Shown piece after piece: positions 32,381 through 33,938 of a stretch of DNA of 33,938 bases. The stretch's first letter is position 1. Each line of letters begins with the position of its first letter. The DNA comes from UBA8444 sp964003875. Lineage in GTDB: Bacteria; Bacteroidota; Bacteroidia; Flavobacteriales; UBA7312. A program made the translations under genes and the position numbers. The DNA lies in the NCBI GenBank assembly GCA_964003875.1, contig CAXFLH010000006.1, forward strand, positions 1-33,938, given 5' to 3'. Below the pieces are notes generated by a model. The model was given only the letters and a program-made list of their open reading frames with translations. It made no database searches and was not told the origin of the DNA.

Positions 32381-33055
32381 ATGAAAAACAAACTTTTTAT
32401 CCTTGGTGTTGCAGTAACATTTGTTGCTTGTAACCAAACTTCTTACAACAATGTAGAATTAAATACACAAATGGATTCGGTGAGCTATAGCTTGGGAATT
32501 AGTGTGGCAAATAACTTAAAAAGTAGTGGTTTTGAAAGTATAGAAACTCAGGCTGTTGCTTCTGCTTTTTCTGACGTTTTTGAAGGCAATGAGGTCAAAA
32601 TTAATGAAGAAGATGCTAATATGCTGATTCAAGATTATTTTGTTGAGTTGTCTCAAAAGAAAAGTCAAGAAGCTATTTCTGCTGGTCAAGCATTTTTAGA
32701 TGAAAACGGTAAAAAAGAAGGCGTAACAACTACGGCCTCTGGATTACAGTTTGAAGTATTAACTAATGGTACAGGAGCAACTCCTGTTGAAACCGATCAG
32801 GTAACAGTACACTATCACGGAACTCTTGTAGATGGTACTGTTTTTGATAGTTCTGTAGAAAGAGGTCAGCCAGCTACTTTTCAAGTCAATGGTGTTATTC
32901 CAGGTTGGGTAGAGGCTTTACAATTGATGAATGTAGGTTCAAAGTATAAATTGTATATCCCATCCAATTTAGCCTATGGTGAAAGAGGTGCAGGAGGTTC
33001 AATAGGACCTAATGAAACGCTTATTTTTGAAGTAGAATTATTGTCAATAAATTAA
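32381..33055 (+). CDS. FKBP-type peptidyl-prolyl isomerase, lipoprotein
   Basis: This 224-aa paralogue of the secreted FKBP at 3853-4515 differs mainly in its N-terminus. It starts with a lipoprotein signal (hydrophobic 4-16, lipobox FVAC with Cys17) instead of a cleavable type I signal. An N-terminal dimerisation-type region (28-110) is followed by the FKBP domain (about 118-222). By my count only about 8 of 85 residues differ from the paralogue in the catalytic domain. It is anchored in a membrane and faces the periplasm; inner or outer membrane cannot be told. It sits 10 nt after the DHH gene and shares TAATG with the next gene. Confidence 0.92.
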   Translation: MKNKLFILGVAVTFVACNQTSYNNVELNTQMDSVSYSLGISVANNLKSSGFESIETQAVASAFSDVFEGNEVKINEEDANMLIQDYFVELSQKKSQEAISAGQAFLDENGKKEGVTTTASGLQFEVLTNGTGATPVETDQVTVHYHGTLVDGTVFDSSVERGQPATFQVNGVIPGWVEALQLMNVGSKYKLYIPSNLAYGERGAGGSIGPNETLIFEVELLSIN

Positions 33056-33792
33056 TGGCATTAATTAACGAAATAGAAAAACAAGGTAATTTTTTGTTTA
33101 AGTACAGAGGGCAATTTCCACTTGTCCTCTTTATTTTGGCTATACCTTTTATATATTTCACAGATTCCATCTGGTTGCACGAAGAAAATAATTTCACCTT
33201 AGCATCCATAGTACTTTCTAGTATAGGCTTTATCATAAGGGCTTATACTATTGGCACTACTCCAAGAGGTACTTCTGGTAGAAATACTAAAGAACAAGTG
33301 GCAGAAGTGCTTAATAGCACTGGCATATATTCTGTGGTACGTCACCCTTTATATTTAGGCAATTATTTTATGTGGATTGGTATCGTATTTTTTACTTTCA
33401 ATTGGTATTTTGTAATTATAGTAAGTCTATTGTATTTTCTTTATTATGAACGTATTATGTTTGCTGAAGAACGTTTTTTAGAACGTAAATTTGGGCAAGA
33501 TTATTTAGATTGGTCGAGTAATCTACCAGCATTTGTGCCTAAATTATCTCAATTTAAAAAAAGTTATATTACGTTTTCAATAATAAGTGTAATGAGACGA
33601 GAATATTCGGGGGTATTAGCTACAGTAATTGGTTTTGTATTTGTTGAATTAGTTAGAAATTTCTTTCAGGAAAAAGAGATTCTAATTCCAAAAACGGGTT
33701 GGTATATTTTAGCTATTACTGTTGTACTTAGTTTGATTCTTAGAACCCTAAAAAGAAGAACTTCATTTTTAGATGAGGAGGGTCGCTCTTAA
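33055..33792 (+). CDS. Membrane methyltransferase, ICMT/PEMT-like
   Basis: This is a 245-aa polytopic membrane protein with about five helices (roughly 20-40, 48-65, 100-130, 185-205, 218-235). The recognisable core is GIYSVVRHPLYLGNYF (about 90-105), then YYERIMFAEERFLERKFGQDYLDW, the SAM-dependent isoprenylcysteine/phospholipid methyltransferase signature (RHPxYxG and EExxL...G..Y..Y). Such proteins may methylate phospholipid headgroups or, in Leptospira, the 1-phosphate of lipid A. The substrate here is unknown, but the neighbouring lipid genes make a lipid acceptor plausible. Start shares TAATG with the FKBP. It is followed by the tRNA-Met promoter. Confidence 0.85.
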   Translation: MALINEIEKQGNFLFKYRGQFPLVLFILAIPFIYFTDSIWLHEENNFTLASIVLSSIGFIIRAYTIGTTPRGTSGRNTKEQVAEVLNSTGIYSVVRHPLYLGNYFMWIGIVFFTFNWYFVIIVSLLYFLYYERIMFAEERFLERKFGQDYLDWSSNLPAFVPKLSQFKKSYITFSIISVMRREYSGVLATVIGFVFVELVRNFFQEKEILIPKTGWYILAITVVLSLILRTLKRRTSFLDEEGRS

Positions 33793-33808
33793 ATATAAAA
33801 AAAAGTAA

Positions 33809-33838
33809 TTTGTGTAGTTGACAAAAATAGTATATTTG
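33809..33838 (+). promoter_or_regulatory. Promoter for tRNA-Met (-33 TTTG, -7 TATATTTG)
   Basis: TTTG at 33809-33812 and TATATTTG at 33831-33838 are separated by 18 nt, fitting the Bacteroidota consensus. The -7 motif ends 13 nt before the tRNA. It is the most complete promoter in the window. Confidence 0.78.
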
Positions 33839-33851
33839 CCGACCCAACTAT

Positions 33852-33925
33852 GGCGAGGTAGCTCAGTTGGTTAGAGCGTCGGATTCATAACCCGGAGGTC
33901 GAGAGTTCAAATCTCTCCCTCGCTA
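33852..33925 (+). tRNA. tRNA-Met (anticodon CAU)
   Basis: This is a 74-nt tRNA with acceptor GGCGAGG (33852-33858) and CCTCGCT (33918-33924), discriminator A. The D-loop is AGTTGGTTA, the anticodon loop TTCATAA, and the T-arm GAGAG/CTCTC with TTCAAAT. The first acceptor pair is G-U. No 3' CCA is encoded. It lacks the GGG/CCC initiator stem. A CAU anticodon could also be the lysidine-modified tRNA-Ile2, which I cannot exclude. Confidence 0.9.
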
Positions 33926-33938
33926 CTCTACAAAAAAG

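Noticed and set aside
33852..33925. Initiator tRNA-fMet
   Set aside because: The anticodon stem lacks the three consecutive G-C pairs of initiators and the first acceptor pair is G-U rather than the C-A type mismatch.
1..33938. Mobile element, prophage, CRISPR array or defence island
   Set aside because: No transposase, integrase, terminal inverted repeats, spaced direct repeats or defence-type genes were seen; gene content is housekeeping and envelope-related throughout.

Overview
The window looks like an ordinary chromosomal stretch from a low-GC member of the Bacteroidota, most likely Flavobacteriales. Four things point there. Several genes are preceded by the Bacteroidota -7 promoter motif TAnnTTTG, about 20-25 nt before the start codon, and clear Shine-Dalgarno sequences are lacking. 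Lineage-typical families are present (GWxTD-domain protein, multi-repeat DUF349 protein, ComA-type phosphosulfolactate synthase, DUF368 membrane protein, NrnA-like DHH phosphoesterase). Neither tRNA encodes its 3' CCA. Protein sequences resemble flavobacterial orthologues. I see no phage, insertion sequence, CRISPR array or toxin module. Coding density is very high and no gap without a gene reaches 300 bases.

Layout. 1-3767 (minus): rfbC, a lytic transglycosylase and a 3'-truncated uvrA form one tight operon. 3853-4515 (plus): a secreted FKBP prolyl isomerase, separated by a bidirectional terminator from convergent lpdA (minus). 6065-8431 (minus): a sulfotransferase-like gene downstream of mnmE. 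8519-13973 (plus): sucD, then fabG, a vWA-type membrane protein, a prohibitin-like SPFH protein, a small secreted protein and a WLxxN-repeat protein. 13975-21979 (minus): two units, a DUF349 protein with uvrB, and a TPR protein followed by comA, a rhodanese, a DUF368 lipid-carrier transporter and aroE. 22111-24633 (plus): glmM and a cysteine desulfurase. 24609-27865 (minus): a GWxTD lipoprotein/secreted-type protein, a lipid A-type acyltransferase and a GT2 glycosyltransferase. 27974-28058 (plus): tRNA-Ser(UGA). 28110-29314 (minus): a membrane-anchored TPR protein and ribH. 29433-30813 (plus): recF with a DUF721/DciA-like gene. 30868-31287 (minus): ndk. 31372-33792 (plus): an NrnA-like DHH phosphoesterase, a second FKBP (lipoprotein) and an isoprenylcysteine/phospholipid methyltransferase-like protein. 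The window ends with tRNA-Met(CAU).

Themes. DNA repair is represented by uvrA, uvrB and recF. Envelope biogenesis is represented by rfbC, the transglycosylase, the DUF368 protein, glmM, the acyltransferase, GT2, two FKBPs and the methyltransferase. Central metabolism is represented by lpdA, sucD, fabG, aroE, ndk and ribH. Organosulfur chemistry may link comA, the adjacent rhodanese and perhaps the sulfotransferase. I found no convincing new defence or mobile system. The points most worth a second look are the comA-rhodanese operon, two terminator-like hairpins whose U-tract runs straight into the next start codon, the uncharacterised fabG-coupled vWA membrane protein, the WLxxN-repeat protein, and the pair of nearly identical FKBPs sent to different compartments.
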